Assembly (NCBI RefSeq): GCF_003992675.1
Contig: NZ_RZMZ01000007.1
Span: 310,001 to 374,000, forward strand
DNA: 64,000 nt
Direction of reading: 5' to 3'
Source of the DNA: Flagellimonas marinaquae
Lineage (GTDB): Bacteria > Bacteroidota > Bacteroidia > Flavobacteriales > Flavobacteriaceae
Shown here piece after piece: positions 46,507 to 55,786 of the stretch (within the stretch, counting starts at the first letter, position 1; every line of letters begins with the position of its first letter). Under the pieces are notes generated by a model. It was given only the letters and a program-made list of their open reading frames with translations. It did not search any database and was not told the origin of the DNA. Both the position numbers and the translations under genes were made by a program.

Positions 46507-46827
46507 ATGGGTTCCATTAAAGGCCTAGGGCCATTCATTGAAAAAGATTCCATTTTTACGGAAGAGGATTACGGCAAACCGATTAGCGAGCGACTGTCCC
46601 AAGTGCTCCGCCGTAACGCCACCAAAAACGATTTTGCCAATATTGCCATTAAGAGCAATGTGAGTTTTTCAACCATTCGGGATGTGGTGTACCGAACGAA
46701 CAGCCTTACCAAGGTGAACGCCATGGCGATTTCTTTGCTCATCCATGCGGCTTTTGAAAATTCCTTTGCCTACAAATTGCAGGCTGAAGGGGATATTATG
46801 TATTTGAGCAATTTACTTAAGGTCTAA
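46507..46827 (+). CDS. Small helical, possibly DNA-binding protein divergent from the repressor
   Basis: 106 aa. The middle KNDFANIAIKSNVSFSTIRDVV has the layout of a helix-turn-helix, followed by a helical stretch. No named family. It is divergent from the XRE/S24 repressor across a 140-base gap that holds two operators, so it is a likely regulatory target of it. The stop overlaps the convergent GNAT gene by 15 bases. Confidence 0.6.
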   Translation: MGSIKGLGPFIEKDSIFTEEDYGKPISERLSQVLRRNATKNDFANIAIKSNVSFSTIRDVVYRTNSLTKVNAMAISLLIHAAFENSFAYKLQAEGDIMYLSNLLKV

Positions 46828-47331
46828 GCGGAGGAGCCAATCGGTCTGTTTGTCGTTTCCAATGTAATACGGATGCTCTCCAAACTTTACAAAACCGTGT
46901 CGTTGGTAAAAAGAAATGGCTTTGGGGTTGTGCTCCCAGACACCAAGCCAAACAAATTCCTTGTGAAACTTTCTGGCAATGGACTTGATTTCACCGAGCA
47001 TCCAAGCACCAATTTGTTTTCCTTGATGTTCTTGGGCTACATATATACGTTCTATTTCCATGGCACGCGGATGATGCACGTCCGTTTGTGCCGATGCCAC
47101 GTTGAGTTTCATATAGGCCACCCGCTGCTTTCCGTTGGATACAAAATAAAAATGGGTGTAGATATTGGACAACTCCCCAGCAAGCTTCCGGGGATGGAAA
47201 GCTTCTTGCAGATATACTTTAAAATCCTCTGGTTTGTTATCTTTTTCAAAAGCCTCGCGAAAAGTGGCTTTGGACATTTCCACTAAATCGTCCAAATCGG
47301 TCAAGGTACATTTTCGAAGCGATAGTTGCAT
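46813..47331 (-). CDS. GNAT-family N-acetyltransferase
   Basis: 172 aa with the GNAT acetyl-CoA motif A at IERIYVAQEHQGKQIGAWML (V/I-x-x-x-x-Q-x-x-G-x-A type) and the C-terminal WLGVWEHNPKAISFYQRHGF. Substrate unknown; similar proteins acetylate ribosomal proteins or small amines. Confidence 0.9.
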   Translation of the reverse strand: MQLSLRKCTLTDLDDLVEMSKATFREAFEKDNKPEDFKVYLQEAFHPRKLAGELSNIYTHFYFVSNGKQRVAYMKLNVASAQTDVHHPRAMEIERIYVAQEHQGKQIGAWMLGEIKSIARKFHKEFVWLGVWEHNPKAISFYQRHGFVKFGEHPYYIGNDKQTDWLLRLDLK

Positions 47332-47358
47332 TGGGTTGGTTTTGCCTAAAATTATCGC

Positions 47359-47389
47359 AAAAAAAAGAGCCGAACAATACGTTGGCTCT
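47359..47389 (-). terminator. Terminator after the 34-codon gene
   Basis: Minus strand: AGAGCC and GGCTCT arms with an inner AAC/GTT pairing, followed by eight Ts. Confidence 0.75.
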
Positions 47390-47419
47390 ATATTTTTCAG
47401 GGGGATTAGACTGGTTGAC

Positions 47420-47524
47420 CTAAAGCATGAACAACTTTTTGATCAAAAGCATAAAACCTGTGAAAAAGTCGTTTCGGTAAACTTGAACATTCTCGTTCAT
47501 CGTAGTGTTAGATTTTAGTGCCAT
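47420..47524 (-). CDS. 34-aa small hydrophobic protein
   Basis: Starts MALKSNTTMNENVQVYRND, then an amphipathic hydrophobic tail (FFTGFMLLIKKLFML). Too short for routine gene calls, but it has a complete transcription unit: -7 box TATATTTG at 47555-47562, about 24 bases of leader, the ORF, and a strong terminator 31 bases after the stop. May be a membrane-associated peptide. No family recognised. Confidence 0.5.
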   Translation of the reverse strand: MALKSNTTMNENVQVYRNDFFTGFMLLIKKLFML

Positions 47525-47554
47525 GGTGAATTCGGGTAAAAATTTCGATATAAC

Positions 47555-47562
47555 CAAATATA
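47555..47562 (-). promoter_or_regulatory. -7 promoter box of the 34-codon gene
   Basis: TATATTTG on the minus strand, exact consensus; -33 not clear. Confidence 0.45.
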
Positions 47563-47637
47563 TTATCGTTGAACGGTAATTTAAAACTAATGTTGTAAAA
47601 TGACTTTATTATGTTGTAAAAATTAGGTCGCTTATAA

Positions 47638-48291
47638 TCAAATTTGCATTTCGGGAATTTCACCTTCAACAACCAGTTTACCCTTGGTCGCTGCTTGAAT
47701 TTCGTCCACCGATACTCCAGGAGCCCGCTCCAATAGTTTGAAACCCTCAGAAGTGACCTCCAAAACGGCCAGATTGGTCACTATTTTGGTGACACAACCA
47801 ACCCCTGTCAAGGGTAAGGTACATCGCTTCAGTAATTTGGATTCGCCCGCCCTATTGGTGTGCATCATGGCCACGATGATATTCTCAGCTGAGGCCACCA
47901 AGTCCATGGCGCCTCCCATGCCCTTGACCATTTTACCGGGAATCTTCCAGTTGGCAATATCGCCGTTTTCCGCCACCTCCATGGCGCCTAAAATGGTAAG
48001 GTGGACATGTTGCCCGCGAATCATTCCAAAACTCAAGGCGGAGTCAAAAAAGGACGCACCGGGCAAGGTGGTTATGGTCTGCTTACCCGCATTGATGACA
48101 TCGGCGTCCTCCTCACCTTCAAACGGAAATGGTCCCATGCCCAAAACACCGTTCTCACTTTGGAATTCCACACTGATGTCGTCCCTAACAAAATTCGCCA
48201 CCAAGGTGGGTATACCAATACCAAGGTTAACGTAATACCCGTCCTTGACCTCTTTTGCAATTCGTTTTGCAATTCCGTTTTTATCTAACAT
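47638..48291 (-). CDS. scoB: 3-oxoacid CoA-transferase subunit B
   Basis: Moves CoA between succinyl-CoA and acetoacetate (ketone-body or amino acid breakdown). 217 aa from MLDKNGIAKRIAKEV; the frame is open 11 codons further, into a short AT repeat. Seen: YYVNLGIGIPTLVANFV, the catalytic glutamate in FQSENGVLGMGPFP, and GGAMDLVASAENIIVAM. Works with subunit A, encoded just upstream. Confidence 0.93.
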   Translation of the reverse strand: MLDKNGIAKRIAKEVKDGYYVNLGIGIPTLVANFVRDDISVEFQSENGVLGMGPFPFEGEEDADVINAGKQTITTLPGASFFDSALSFGMIRGQHVHLTILGAMEVAENGDIANWKIPGKMVKGMGGAMDLVASAENIIVAMMHTNRAGESKLLKRCTLPLTGVGCVTKIVTNLAVLEVTSEGFKLLERAPGVSVDEIQAATKGKLVVEGEIPEMQI

Positions 48292-48298
48292 GTATGTC

Positions 48299-48345
48299 AA
48301 TGTGTTAATTTGGCAATTGGTCAATGTGTCAATTGCCTATTGTTG
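48299..48345. repeat. Short direct repeat between the CoA-transferase genes
   Basis: CAATGTGTTAATTTGGCAATT is repeated imperfectly as CAATGTGTCAATT within 47 bases. It separates scoA and scoB, which are usually adjacent. Confidence 0.55.
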
Positions 48346-48390
48346 TACTTTTCTTTAGGAAGCCCAGATTATTTGGTTCACGTTTTGGGC

Positions 48391-49092
48391 TCATTGCCTC
48401 ATTCTCACGGTTCGTTGCTCTATTCGTTTCTCATAGTTTTTCCCCTGAAAGATGCGCTGCACAAATATTCCGGGAATGTGAATCTGGTTGGGGTCCAAAC
48501 TTCCGGCAGGTAGCAATTCTTCCACTTCGGCCACGGTAATGGTAGCTGCGCCACACATGCATGGATTGAAGTTCCGTGCAGTTCCCTTAAAGATCAAGTT
48601 TCCGGCCTCATCGCCCTTCCACGCTTTCACAAAGGCAAAATCCGCTTTGAAGGCAGGTTCCAGTACATACATTTTTCCATCGAACTCCCTTGTCTCTTTA
48701 CCCTCGGCCACTTGAGTACCGTACCCTGCAGGTGTGTAAAACGCAGGGAAACCGGCTTGGGCAGCCCTACATTTTTCGGCCAAGGTTCCTTGAGGGGTCA
48801 GTTCAACTTCCAGTTCGCCGCTCAACATTTGTCGCTCAAATTCATCGTTTTCCCCAACATAGGACGATATCATTTTTTTGATTTGCCGCTTTTGTAACAA
48901 CAGCCCCAGACCAAAATCATCGACTCCCGCATTGTTGGAGATACAGGTGATGTCCTTGATACCCAAACGGACCAATTCGTCAATGGCATTTTCTGGTATT
49001 CCGCATAGGCCAAACCCACCCAGCATGAATGTCATTCCATCTTCTACCCCCTTCAATGCATCGGAAACATTGGCAACAGTTTTATTGATCAT
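48391..49092 (-). CDS. scoA: 3-oxoacid CoA-transferase subunit A
   Basis: 233 aa, partner of ScoB. Hallmarks: [20 protein letters not shown] near the N-terminus, [16 protein letters not shown], and [20 protein letters not shown]. Translated first in the minus-strand pair. A terminator of the neighbouring PBP1A gene lies just upstream. Confidence 0.94.
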   Translation of the reverse strand: MINKTVANVSDALKGVEDGMTFMLGGFGLCGIPENAIDELVRLGIKDITCISNNAGVDDFGLGLLLQKRQIKKMISSYVGENDEFERQMLSGELEVELTPQGTLAEKCRAAQAGFPAFYTPAGYGTQVAEGKETREFDGKMYVLEPAFKADFAFVKAWKGDEAGNLIFKGTARNFNPCMCGAATITVAEVEELLPAGSLDPNQIHIPGIFVQRIFQGKNYEKRIEQRTVRMRQ

Positions 49093-49132
49093 AGAATTCG
49101 TATTTATTTGCCCTGAAATTACGATTTAAATA

Positions 49133-49173
49133 AAAAAGCCCCAAGCAAATTCAGATATGCTTGAGGCTTTGTT
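49133..49173 (-). terminator. Terminator after the PBP1A gene
   Basis: Minus strand: AAAGCCTCAAGCA and TGCTTGGGGCTTT arms with one mismatch, followed by Ts. Confidence 0.8.
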
Positions 49174-49190
49174 AAGAAATAAGTTCTTGT

Positions 49191-51530
49191 TTAAAAATCC
49201 AAGTCGTCCAAGTCGTCCAAGTCGTCCTCTGTATCGATTAAATCCTCTTCTTCCTGCTGTTGTTGGGAGCAATCAATATTGATGGACATTTCCTCTGGAG
49301 CTTCGAACTCTTCTTTGGACACGTTCAACTCTTCATTGGCGTAGTTCTTCTTCATGTACAATGCCCAAATAGGTAATGCCATAGCAGCTCCCTGTCCGTA
49401 CAAAAGACGGTTGAAGTGGATGGACCTGTCTTCTCCACCTACCCAAACGCCAGTGACCAAATTCGGTACCATACCCATAAACCAGCCATCACTTTGGTTC
49501 TGTGTAGTTCCTGTTTTTCCGGCTATCGGATTGGTGAGTTCATACGGATATCCAGTGATGATTTCTTTGTAAACGGTTTGATTTTTTCCATAGGTGTGTC
49601 GTAATCTACCGCCTGAACCATACTCGGTAACTCCTTCCAATAGGTTCACCATGGCATAGGCAACATCTTTACTCAACACATCCCTGGTCTCCGGTGTGTA
49701 CTCAAAGAGTACGGTTCCGTTTTTATCCTCAATACGGGTTACCATCACGGGCTTCACATATACCCCTTGATTGGCATAGGTTCCAAAAGCGCCGACCATT
49801 TCGTACACGCTCACATCGGGGGTACCCAATGCAATGGAGGGCACTTCTGGGATTTCTTTGGTAATCCCCATACTTTTGGCAATGGCAGCTACCGAACCAG
49901 GACCAACTCGATCAATAAGTTGTGCAGTAATGGTGTTCACAGAATTGGCCAGTGCGCTTTTCAGGTTCATATCCTCACCAGAATACTTTCCGTCCGAGTT
50001 TTTAGGGCACCACGCAGCCATATTTCCATGTTTCCCAGGTTCAATACAATATTGGTTGTCGGGTAGGGTATAGCATGGCGAATAGCGTAACTGGTCAATA
50101 GCTGCAGCGTAGACGAAAGGCTTAAATAATGACCCTGCCTGTCTTGATCCTTGAATTACGTTGTCGTACTGAAAGTGCTTATAATCGATTCCCCCTACCC
50201 AAGCTTTTACGTGGCCGGTCTGGGGCTCCATAGACATCATGGCGGTACGCAGGAAGGTTTTGTAGTACCTGATGGAATCCATCGGGGTCATGATGGTGTC
50301 CTTTTCAAAAGAATCACTGTTCCAATCAAATACGGTCATTTCTGTTTTTTCACGGAAAGTGGCTTCGATATCTTTTTCGGATAGTCCTTCGCGTTTAAGG
50401 TGGCGCCATCTTGCTGAGCGTCGCATGGCACTACGCATAATCGTATCGATACCTCCTTTGCTCAAATCCAAAAAGGGAGCCGTAGGATTACGGTCGGGTG
50501 TATTTTGATGAAAAAACTCGGCCTGTAAATTCTTCATGTGTTCCTGAACCGCTTCTTCCGCATTTCGCTGCATTCTGGAATCTATGGTGGTATAGACTTT
50601 TAGACCATCCAAGTAAATATTATACTTTTCCCCGTCTGGTTTTGGGTTCTCCTCTACCCATTTATTAAGAAAGCGTTGCATATACATCCTGAAATAGGTG
50701 GCAAGACCTTCTCGATGCGACTCTGGATTGAAATTAATTTTCATCTCCAAACTTTGGAGCGAATCCTTTTCTTTTTCTGAGATATAGCCGTATTTGGCCA
50801 TCTGTCCCAATACCGTATTCCTACGGTTCAATACAAGTTCTTCTCTACGGATGGGATTGTAAAGGGATGAGTTTTTGAGCATGCCCACCAAAACCGCAGA
50901 TTCTTCGGTTCTTAGGTCGGCGGGTTCCTTTCCAAAATAAATTCTAGCGGCGGATCGGATACCATCCGCATTGTAATTGAAATCATAGATATTGAGGTAA
51001 ATGGCTATGATTTCCTCCTTGGTGTAATTCCGTTCCAAGCGGGTGGCTATGACCCATTCCTTGATTTTTTGGGTCACCGCCTCAAATAAATTTCTTGATC
51101 GGACCCCAACAAAAAGCTGTCTCGCCAGCTGCTGTGAAATGGTGCTGGCGCCTCCTTTGGTCCCCAAATACACTAAAGCTCTGGCAAAACCTCTGGCATC
51201 GATACCGGAATGGTCATAATAACGGGCATCTTCGGTGGCCACCAAGGCATCTACAATATTTTGGGGCAGGGTCTCATAATCTACCCACGTTCGGTTGTCG
51301 TCCAAATACAGTTTTCCCAAGGTTTCGCCATCGGAAGAAATAAATTCGGTGGCCAAATTGGTCTCTGGGTTTTCCAATCGTTCAAAGGTGGGCATTTCTC
51401 CGAAGACCCCCCATGAGGCCAGCAAAAAAATGAGGACCACGGCCAATACGCCCGATCCAAATAAAATCCAAAACCATTTAATAAAGGGAAGAAAGTTTTG
51501 CTGCTGTTTTTTTTGACGCTTCTTTGCCAT
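49191..51530 (-). CDS. mrcA: Bifunctional penicillin-binding protein 1A
   Basis: Peptidoglycan glycosyltransferase plus DD-transpeptidase, 779 aa. One N-terminal membrane helix (about 20-45), GT51 domain with VATEDARYYDHSGID and GASTISQQLARQLF, then the transpeptidase motifs SLFK (SxxK), SVN (SxN) and KTGTT (KTG). The last 40 residues are acidic and end in the repeated DLDDLDDLDF, encoded by near-identical 9-base units at 49202-49228. Its start overlaps the gldH stop by one base (TAATG), so it is coupled to it. Confidence 0.95.
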   Translation of the reverse strand: MAKKRQKKQQQNFLPFIKWFWILFGSGVLAVVLIFLLASWGVFGEMPTFERLENPETNLATEFISSDGETLGKLYLDDNRTWVDYETLPQNIVDALVATEDARYYDHSGIDARGFARALVYLGTKGGASTISQQLARQLFVGVRSRNLFEAVTQKIKEWVIATRLERNYTKEEIIAIYLNIYDFNYNADGIRSAARIYFGKEPADLRTEESAVLVGMLKNSSLYNPIRREELVLNRRNTVLGQMAKYGYISEKEKDSLQSLEMKINFNPESHREGLATYFRMYMQRFLNKWVEENPKPDGEKYNIYLDGLKVYTTIDSRMQRNAEEAVQEHMKNLQAEFFHQNTPDRNPTAPFLDLSKGGIDTIMRSAMRRSARWRHLKREGLSEKDIEATFREKTEMTVFDWNSDSFEKDTIMTPMDSIRYYKTFLRTAMMSMEPQTGHVKAWVGGIDYKHFQYDNVIQGSRQAGSLFKPFVYAAAIDQLRYSPCYTLPDNQYCIEPGKHGNMAAWCPKNSDGKYSGEDMNLKSALANSVNTITAQLIDRVGPGSVAAIAKSMGITKEIPEVPSIALGTPDVSVYEMVGAFGTYANQGVYVKPVMVTRIEDKNGTVLFEYTPETRDVLSKDVAYAMVNLLEGVTEYGSGGRLRHTYGKNQTVYKEIITGYPYELTNPIAGKTGTTQNQSDGWFMGMVPNLVTGVWVGGEDRSIHFNRLLYGQGAAMALPIWALYMKKNYANEELNVSKEEFEAPEEMSINIDCSQQQQEEEDLIDTEDDLDDLDDLDF

Positions 51531-52021
51531 TATAATTTGGGTGCTTTTTCTATTTCCAAACCAACATCCGTAATACCTTCCAAAATGTGAAGGCCTTCCA
51601 CATCGCCATTTTTGCGCATGGCATGGGAAATGTTCACCTTATATACGCCAGAATCGGGAAAATCGATCTTTTCCTTGTACCAAAGTTTGTTTTCCTTGAT
51701 GCTTCCCATTCCTTTTCCCAACCATTCCCCGCTCGGTTCTGCCATACGGTACTCCAATGTATCCTTAACGGTGTTTCCGCTCGGATATTCCAGCTCGGTG
51801 ATTAAAAATAGGTTGCTAAAAGCAAAATTGTCATCATTTCTAATGTTGATGAACAGGTTGTAGGTCTGGGTAGAGTCCAATTCGGAAAATTGAAAATCAA
51901 CTCCTTGGTCCATCTGCCATTTTCCCTCTTTGATGGGTTGGTAATCCGAGTAGACCAATAGTTCATTGCAGGATGATAGGGCAAGAACCAGCACCAGTGG
52001 CAACAGCAATTTATTTCGCAT
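51530..52021 (-). CDS. gldH: Gliding motility lipoprotein GldH
   Basis: 163 aa from MRNKLLLPLVLVLALSSC; the cysteine ends a lipobox. The frame is open 23 codons further, but that would lose the signal peptide. The conserved part includes ELLVYSDYQPIKEGKW and YNLFINIRNDDNFAFSNLFL. In Flavobacterium GldH is needed for gliding and for type IX secretion-linked motility. It lies between ricT and PBP1A in one operon. Confidence 0.9.
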   Translation of the reverse strand: MRNKLLLPLVLVLALSSCNELLVYSDYQPIKEGKWQMDQGVDFQFSELDSTQTYNLFINIRNDDNFAFSNLFLITELEYPSGNTVKDTLEYRMAEPSGEWLGKGMGSIKENKLWYKEKIDFPDSGVYKVNISHAMRKNGDVEGLHILEGITDVGLEIEKAPKL

Positions 52022-53171
52022 TTGGAGATGCTTTAGATTTTGGTTTTCTACGCTTCTTTTTTCTACGTTTTTTTCTGTTTGGCCTATCAAAACGGGTAAG
52101 GCTGTCTTGCCCCACCACGTTTTCGAAGGTAGTTTTATCCTCGGTCACGTTGTCCGCGGCATATTCTTCAAGACTGGCCACTTTTTGATTCTTTTTATTG
52201 AGCTCCAAAATCTCCAGTACTTGATCTTTGGAAAGTGTATGCCATGTAGCCGGTTCATCTTTGTAAGAAAACCATAGGGTTTCTTTGAAAATATCCGCTT
52301 TTTGGCAAAAAGCGATTCCCTTTTGTGTTTTCAGTTTGCAATCGGATGGCGGGAAATCCTTCAGGGCTTCCAGGTACATGTCCAGCTCGTAGTTGAGACA
52401 GCATTTCAGTTTACCACATTGGCCTGCCAACTTTTGAGGGTTGAGGGCCAATTGTTGGTATCGGGCGGAGGCGGTGCTTACCGACCTAAAGTCCGTCAAC
52501 CAAGTGGAGCAGCAAAGTTCACGTCCACACGAGCCAATGCCTCCCAAACGTTGGGCCTCTTGCCGATAGCCAATCTGACGCATTTCGATACGGATACCGA
52601 AGGCTTTCGCCATATCCTTGATCAATTGCCTAAAGTCAACGCGGTCTTCCGCAGTGTAGTAAAAGGTGGCCTTGGATCCATCACCTTGAAATTCGACATC
52701 ACTCAGTTTCATTTCAAGTTTTAGGGAAATAGCAATCTCTCGGGAACGCTTTTTGATTTCTTCTTCACGGTCCCTACATTTTTGCCATATATCGATGTCG
52801 CGCTGGGTAGCTTTTCGGTACACCTTGGGAAGGGCCTTGTCATCTGGTGAAACTTTTTTCCGTTTCATCTGGATTCGGACCAGCTCCCCGGTAAGGGTCA
52901 CCACGCCCACGTCGTGCCCAGATTTGGCCTGGGTGGCCACAACATCGCCTATGGACAATGTGAGGTTCTCCGTGTTCCTAAAAAATTCTTTTCTACTGTT
53001 TTTAAAACGTACCTCAACGCAATCAAAAGGTTTTTGACCGTTGGGCAACGACATATTGGAAAGCCAGTCAAAGACTGTGAGCTTGTTACAACCATCAGTG
53101 CCGCAAGTTCCATTGTTCTTGCATCCACGCGGTTGTCCATCCTTGCCGGTTGAACAACTGCTACACGCCAT
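52011..53171 (-). CDS. PSP1-domain protein, RicT-like
   Basis: 386 aa. The PSP1 domain spans about residues 90-290, with the conserved GGIGSCGRELCCSTWL and AGQCGKLKCCLNYELD, whose cysteines bind an Fe-S cluster in Bacillus RicT. The N-terminus is cysteine-rich (ACSSCSTGKDG, then CKNNGTCGTDGC) and the C-terminus very basic (KKRRKKKRRKPKSK), so nucleic acid binding is likely. In Bacillus RicT helps mRNA processing; the role here is inferred. A -7 box TATGTTTG lies at 53238-53245 on the minus strand. It overlaps gldH by 11 bases. Confidence 0.85.
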   Translation of the reverse strand: MACSSCSTGKDGQPRGCKNNGTCGTDGCNKLTVFDWLSNMSLPNGQKPFDCVEVRFKNSRKEFFRNTENLTLSIGDVVATQAKSGHDVGVVTLTGELVRIQMKRKKVSPDDKALPKVYRKATQRDIDIWQKCRDREEEIKKRSREIAISLKLEMKLSDVEFQGDGSKATFYYTAEDRVDFRQLIKDMAKAFGIRIEMRQIGYRQEAQRLGGIGSCGRELCCSTWLTDFRSVSTASARYQQLALNPQKLAGQCGKLKCCLNYELDMYLEALKDFPPSDCKLKTQKGIAFCQKADIFKETLWFSYKDEPATWHTLSKDQVLEILELNKKNQKVASLEEYAADNVTEDKTTFENVVGQDSLTRFDRPNRKKRRKKKRRKPKSKASPNAK

Positions 53172-53377
53172 ATTTAATATCTTGATTGGGGAGCCAAAAA
53201 AGCAAAATGTCTATTCAAGCAAGGATAGGAATTCCTTCAAACATAGGGAAACCTTAATCATACCATCACCAAACCCGACAAAGAACCATTTTTACTCAGC
53301 TGTTTGGGCAGCCCCAATAGGGTTCATAAAAAATTACTTGATGTAAATATAGTACAATTTGTCGCAGTAGTGAAATG

Positions 53378-54409
53378 CTACTTCTTGTATTTCAACACGG
53401 GAGAGCGTCCTTTTTTGAATATTTTATTGCTTGCTCCCTTGCCCTTGCGCAAACGCTTTTGTTCCTCGTAAGGCAATGCATGAACCTCCATGCAGTCCAC
53501 CGAACAACAATTGTTCATTTCTTTGGCGCATTCATCACATTGAATAAACAACAAATGGCACGCTTCGTTGGCGCAGTTGACGTGGGTATCGCATGGCTTT
53601 CCACATTGATGGCAATGTGCGATCACATCTTCGGAGATACGTTCGCCTCGCCTATGGTCAAAGACAAAGTTTTTGCCCAAGAATTTGTTTTCCAATTGCT
53701 TTTCGCACACTTGTCGGGTATATTCGATAATGCCGCCTTCCAGCTGAAAAACGTTTTTGAAGCCTTTGTGCTTGTAATAGGCGCTGGCTTTTTCACAACG
53801 GATACCCCCGGTGCAGTACATCACAAGGTTTTTGTCCTCTTTGTGGGCAGCCAAATCTTTTTCGATGATGTCCAATGAGTCACGGAAGGTATCCACATCT
53901 GGGGTTATGGCATTTTTAAAGTGTCCTATCTCGCTTTCGTAGTGGTTGCGCATATCCACTAGCACGGTGTTTTCATCTTCGATGAGCTGGTTAAATTGTT
54001 CGGCGCCTACGTGTATGCCTTTGTTGGTGACATCAAAGGTGTCATCGTTCAATCCATCGGCCACGATTTTATCGCGCACTTTTACCTTCAATTTTAAAAA
54101 GGATTTGTTGTCCTGCTCAATGGCAATGTTAAGCCTTACATTTTCCAAAAAGGTAATATTGTCCAAATGCGCTTTGAAGCTATTGAAGTTTTCCGCGGGC
54201 ACCGAAAGCTGGGCATTGATTCCTTCGTGGGCCACATAAATGCGCCCTAGAACTTCCATTTGGTCCCAAGCCAAAAAAAGATGGTTTCTAAAAATCTGTG
54301 GATTACCTATTCGTGCGTATTTATAGAAAGAGATGGTAAGCCGTTCTTTCCCGGCTTCCTCAATAAGCGCTTCCCTTTCCTTTGCACTTAATGTGTTGTA
54401 CAGTTGCAT
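53378..54409 (-). CDS. trhO: tRNA uridine-34 hydroxylase (rhodanese family)
   Basis: Makes 5-hydroxyuridine at tRNA position 34 using oxygen. 343 aa: N-terminal acylphosphatase-like domain with RIYVAHEGINAQLSVP, central rhodanese domain with the active-site Cys in VMYCTGGIRCEKAS, and a C-terminal cysteine-rich region (CHQCGKPCDTHVNCANEACH) that may bind zinc. All family marks are present. Confidence 0.9.
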   Translation of the reverse strand: MQLYNTLSAKEREALIEEAGKERLTISFYKYARIGNPQIFRNHLFLAWDQMEVLGRIYVAHEGINAQLSVPAENFNSFKAHLDNITFLENVRLNIAIEQDNKSFLKLKVKVRDKIVADGLNDDTFDVTNKGIHVGAEQFNQLIEDENTVLVDMRNHYESEIGHFKNAITPDVDTFRDSLDIIEKDLAAHKEDKNLVMYCTGGIRCEKASAYYKHKGFKNVFQLEGGIIEYTRQVCEKQLENKFLGKNFVFDHRRGERISEDVIAHCHQCGKPCDTHVNCANEACHLLFIQCDECAKEMNNCCSVDCMEVHALPYEEQKRLRKGKGASNKIFKKGRSPVLKYKK

Positions 54410-54485
54410 GCTATACCGGATTAAGTTTTAAGAATGGTTCTTTTAAATGTGCGGCAAAGATAGAAAATTAAGGGAGAGCAAACTA

Positions 54486-54507
54486 AAAGGGCCGCGAAGG
54501 CCCCTTT
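54486..54507. terminator. GC-rich hairpin in the trhO-recA gap
   Basis: AAAGGGCC and GGCCCcTTT around GCGAA. It lies upstream of both divergent genes, so it cannot terminate either of them; on the minus strand it follows a 15-codon ORF by nine bases. Confidence 0.65.
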
Positions 54508-54683
54508 AATCCATTACTACTTTCTCATAGCAGCGTTCTCTTTCTCATAGCAATTGCGAGCCATAATTGACTCTATGGAGATGAGTTAGTACACTAAAGA
54601 TGTAATGTTATTAAAAAGGTTGCGTGCTCTTTTTTTCATGTGGAAAGAAATGGTATTTTAGCCTTCCTAATAATTTTTTTACA

Positions 54684-55691
54684 ATGAGCAACGAGAAAGA
54701 AGCAAAATTAAAGGCCCTTAAACTTACCTTGGACAAGTTGGACAAAACTTACGGCAAAGGTGCTGTCATGAAAATGGGCGACAGTGTTGTTGAAGATGTT
54801 GAAGTGATTCCTTCTGGCTCGTTGGGGTTGGATATTGCCCTTGGGGTGGGCGGTTATCCGAAAGGTAGGGTCGTGGAGATTTATGGCCCGGAATCTTCGG
54901 GTAAGACCACACTTACTTTGCATGCTATTGCCGAAGCACAAAAAGCAGGTGGGATTGCCGCTTTTATTGATGCAGAACACGCTTTCGACCGTTTTTATGC
55001 CAAAAAGCTCGGTGTAGATATCGATAACCTCATTATTTCGCAGCCCGATCACGGGGAACAAGCCTTAGAGATTGCCGACAACCTGATTCGTTCTGGGGCC
55101 ATCGACATTGTTATTGTGGATTCCGTGGCTGCCTTGACCCCAAAAAGTGAAATCGAAGGGGAAATGGGCGATTCCAAAATGGGATTGCACGCCAGATTGA
55201 TGTCACAGGCCCTACGAAAGCTCACCTCCACCATCAGCAAAACAAAGTGTACCGTAATCTTCATCAACCAGTTGCGGGAAAAAATTGGGGTCATGTTTGG
55301 TAACCCAGAAACGACTACCGGTGGTAACGCTCTAAAGTTTTATGCTTCCGTTCGCTTGGACATCAGAAGATCTACCCAAATTAAGGACACCCACGGCGAG
55401 GTACAAGGAAACAAGACAAGGGTAAAAGTTGTCAAGAACAAGGTTGCACCTCCTTTCAAAACTGCCGAATTTGATATTATGTACGGAGAAGGCATTTCCA
55501 AGATCGGTGAAATCCTCGACTTGGGGGTGGCCTACGAAATCGTGAAAAAGAGTGGCTCTTGGTTTAGTTACGGTGACACCAAGTTGGGACAGGGACGGGA
55601 TGCCGTTAAATCCCTTTTGTTGGATAATCCCGAACTAGCCGAAGAGTTGGAAGCCAAGATCAAAGAGGCTATTGCCGCAGTAAACCAATAA
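54684..55691 (+). CDS. recA: Recombinase A
   Basis: Strand exchange and SOS co-protease. 335 aa from the ATG at 54684 ([14 protein letters not shown]); the longer frame upstream is not conserved. Walker [10 protein letters not shown] (68-76), [19 protein letters not shown], and [22 protein letters not shown] in loop 2 are all standard. Confidence 0.97.
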   Translation: MSNEKEAKLKALKLTLDKLDKTYGKGAVMKMGDSVVEDVEVIPSGSLGLDIALGVGGYPKGRVVEIYGPESSGKTTLTLHAIAEAQKAGGIAAFIDAEHAFDRFYAKKLGVDIDNLIISQPDHGEQALEIADNLIRSGAIDIVIVDSVAALTPKSEIEGEMGDSKMGLHARLMSQALRKLTSTISKTKCTVIFINQLREKIGVMFGNPETTTGGNALKFYASVRLDIRRSTQIKDTHGEVQGNKTRVKVVKNKVAPPFKTAEFDIMYGEGISKIGEILDLGVAYEIVKKSGSWFSYGDTKLGQGRDAVKSLLLDNPELAEELEAKIKEAIAAVNQ

Positions 55692-55786
55692 GTCTTTTAT
55701 CGATTTTCCCGGCAGGTTGACATTGGCCTTCAAAATCCTACGCAACCCTTAGGTGTGCAGCACATCTTAGGGACAAAGGATTTATT

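Larger units (their letters stand above)
47332..47637. other. Intergenic region holding one small gene
   Basis: Contains the 34-codon gene at 47420-47524 with its own -7 box and terminator on the minus strand. I see nothing else that reads as coding. Confidence 0.5.
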
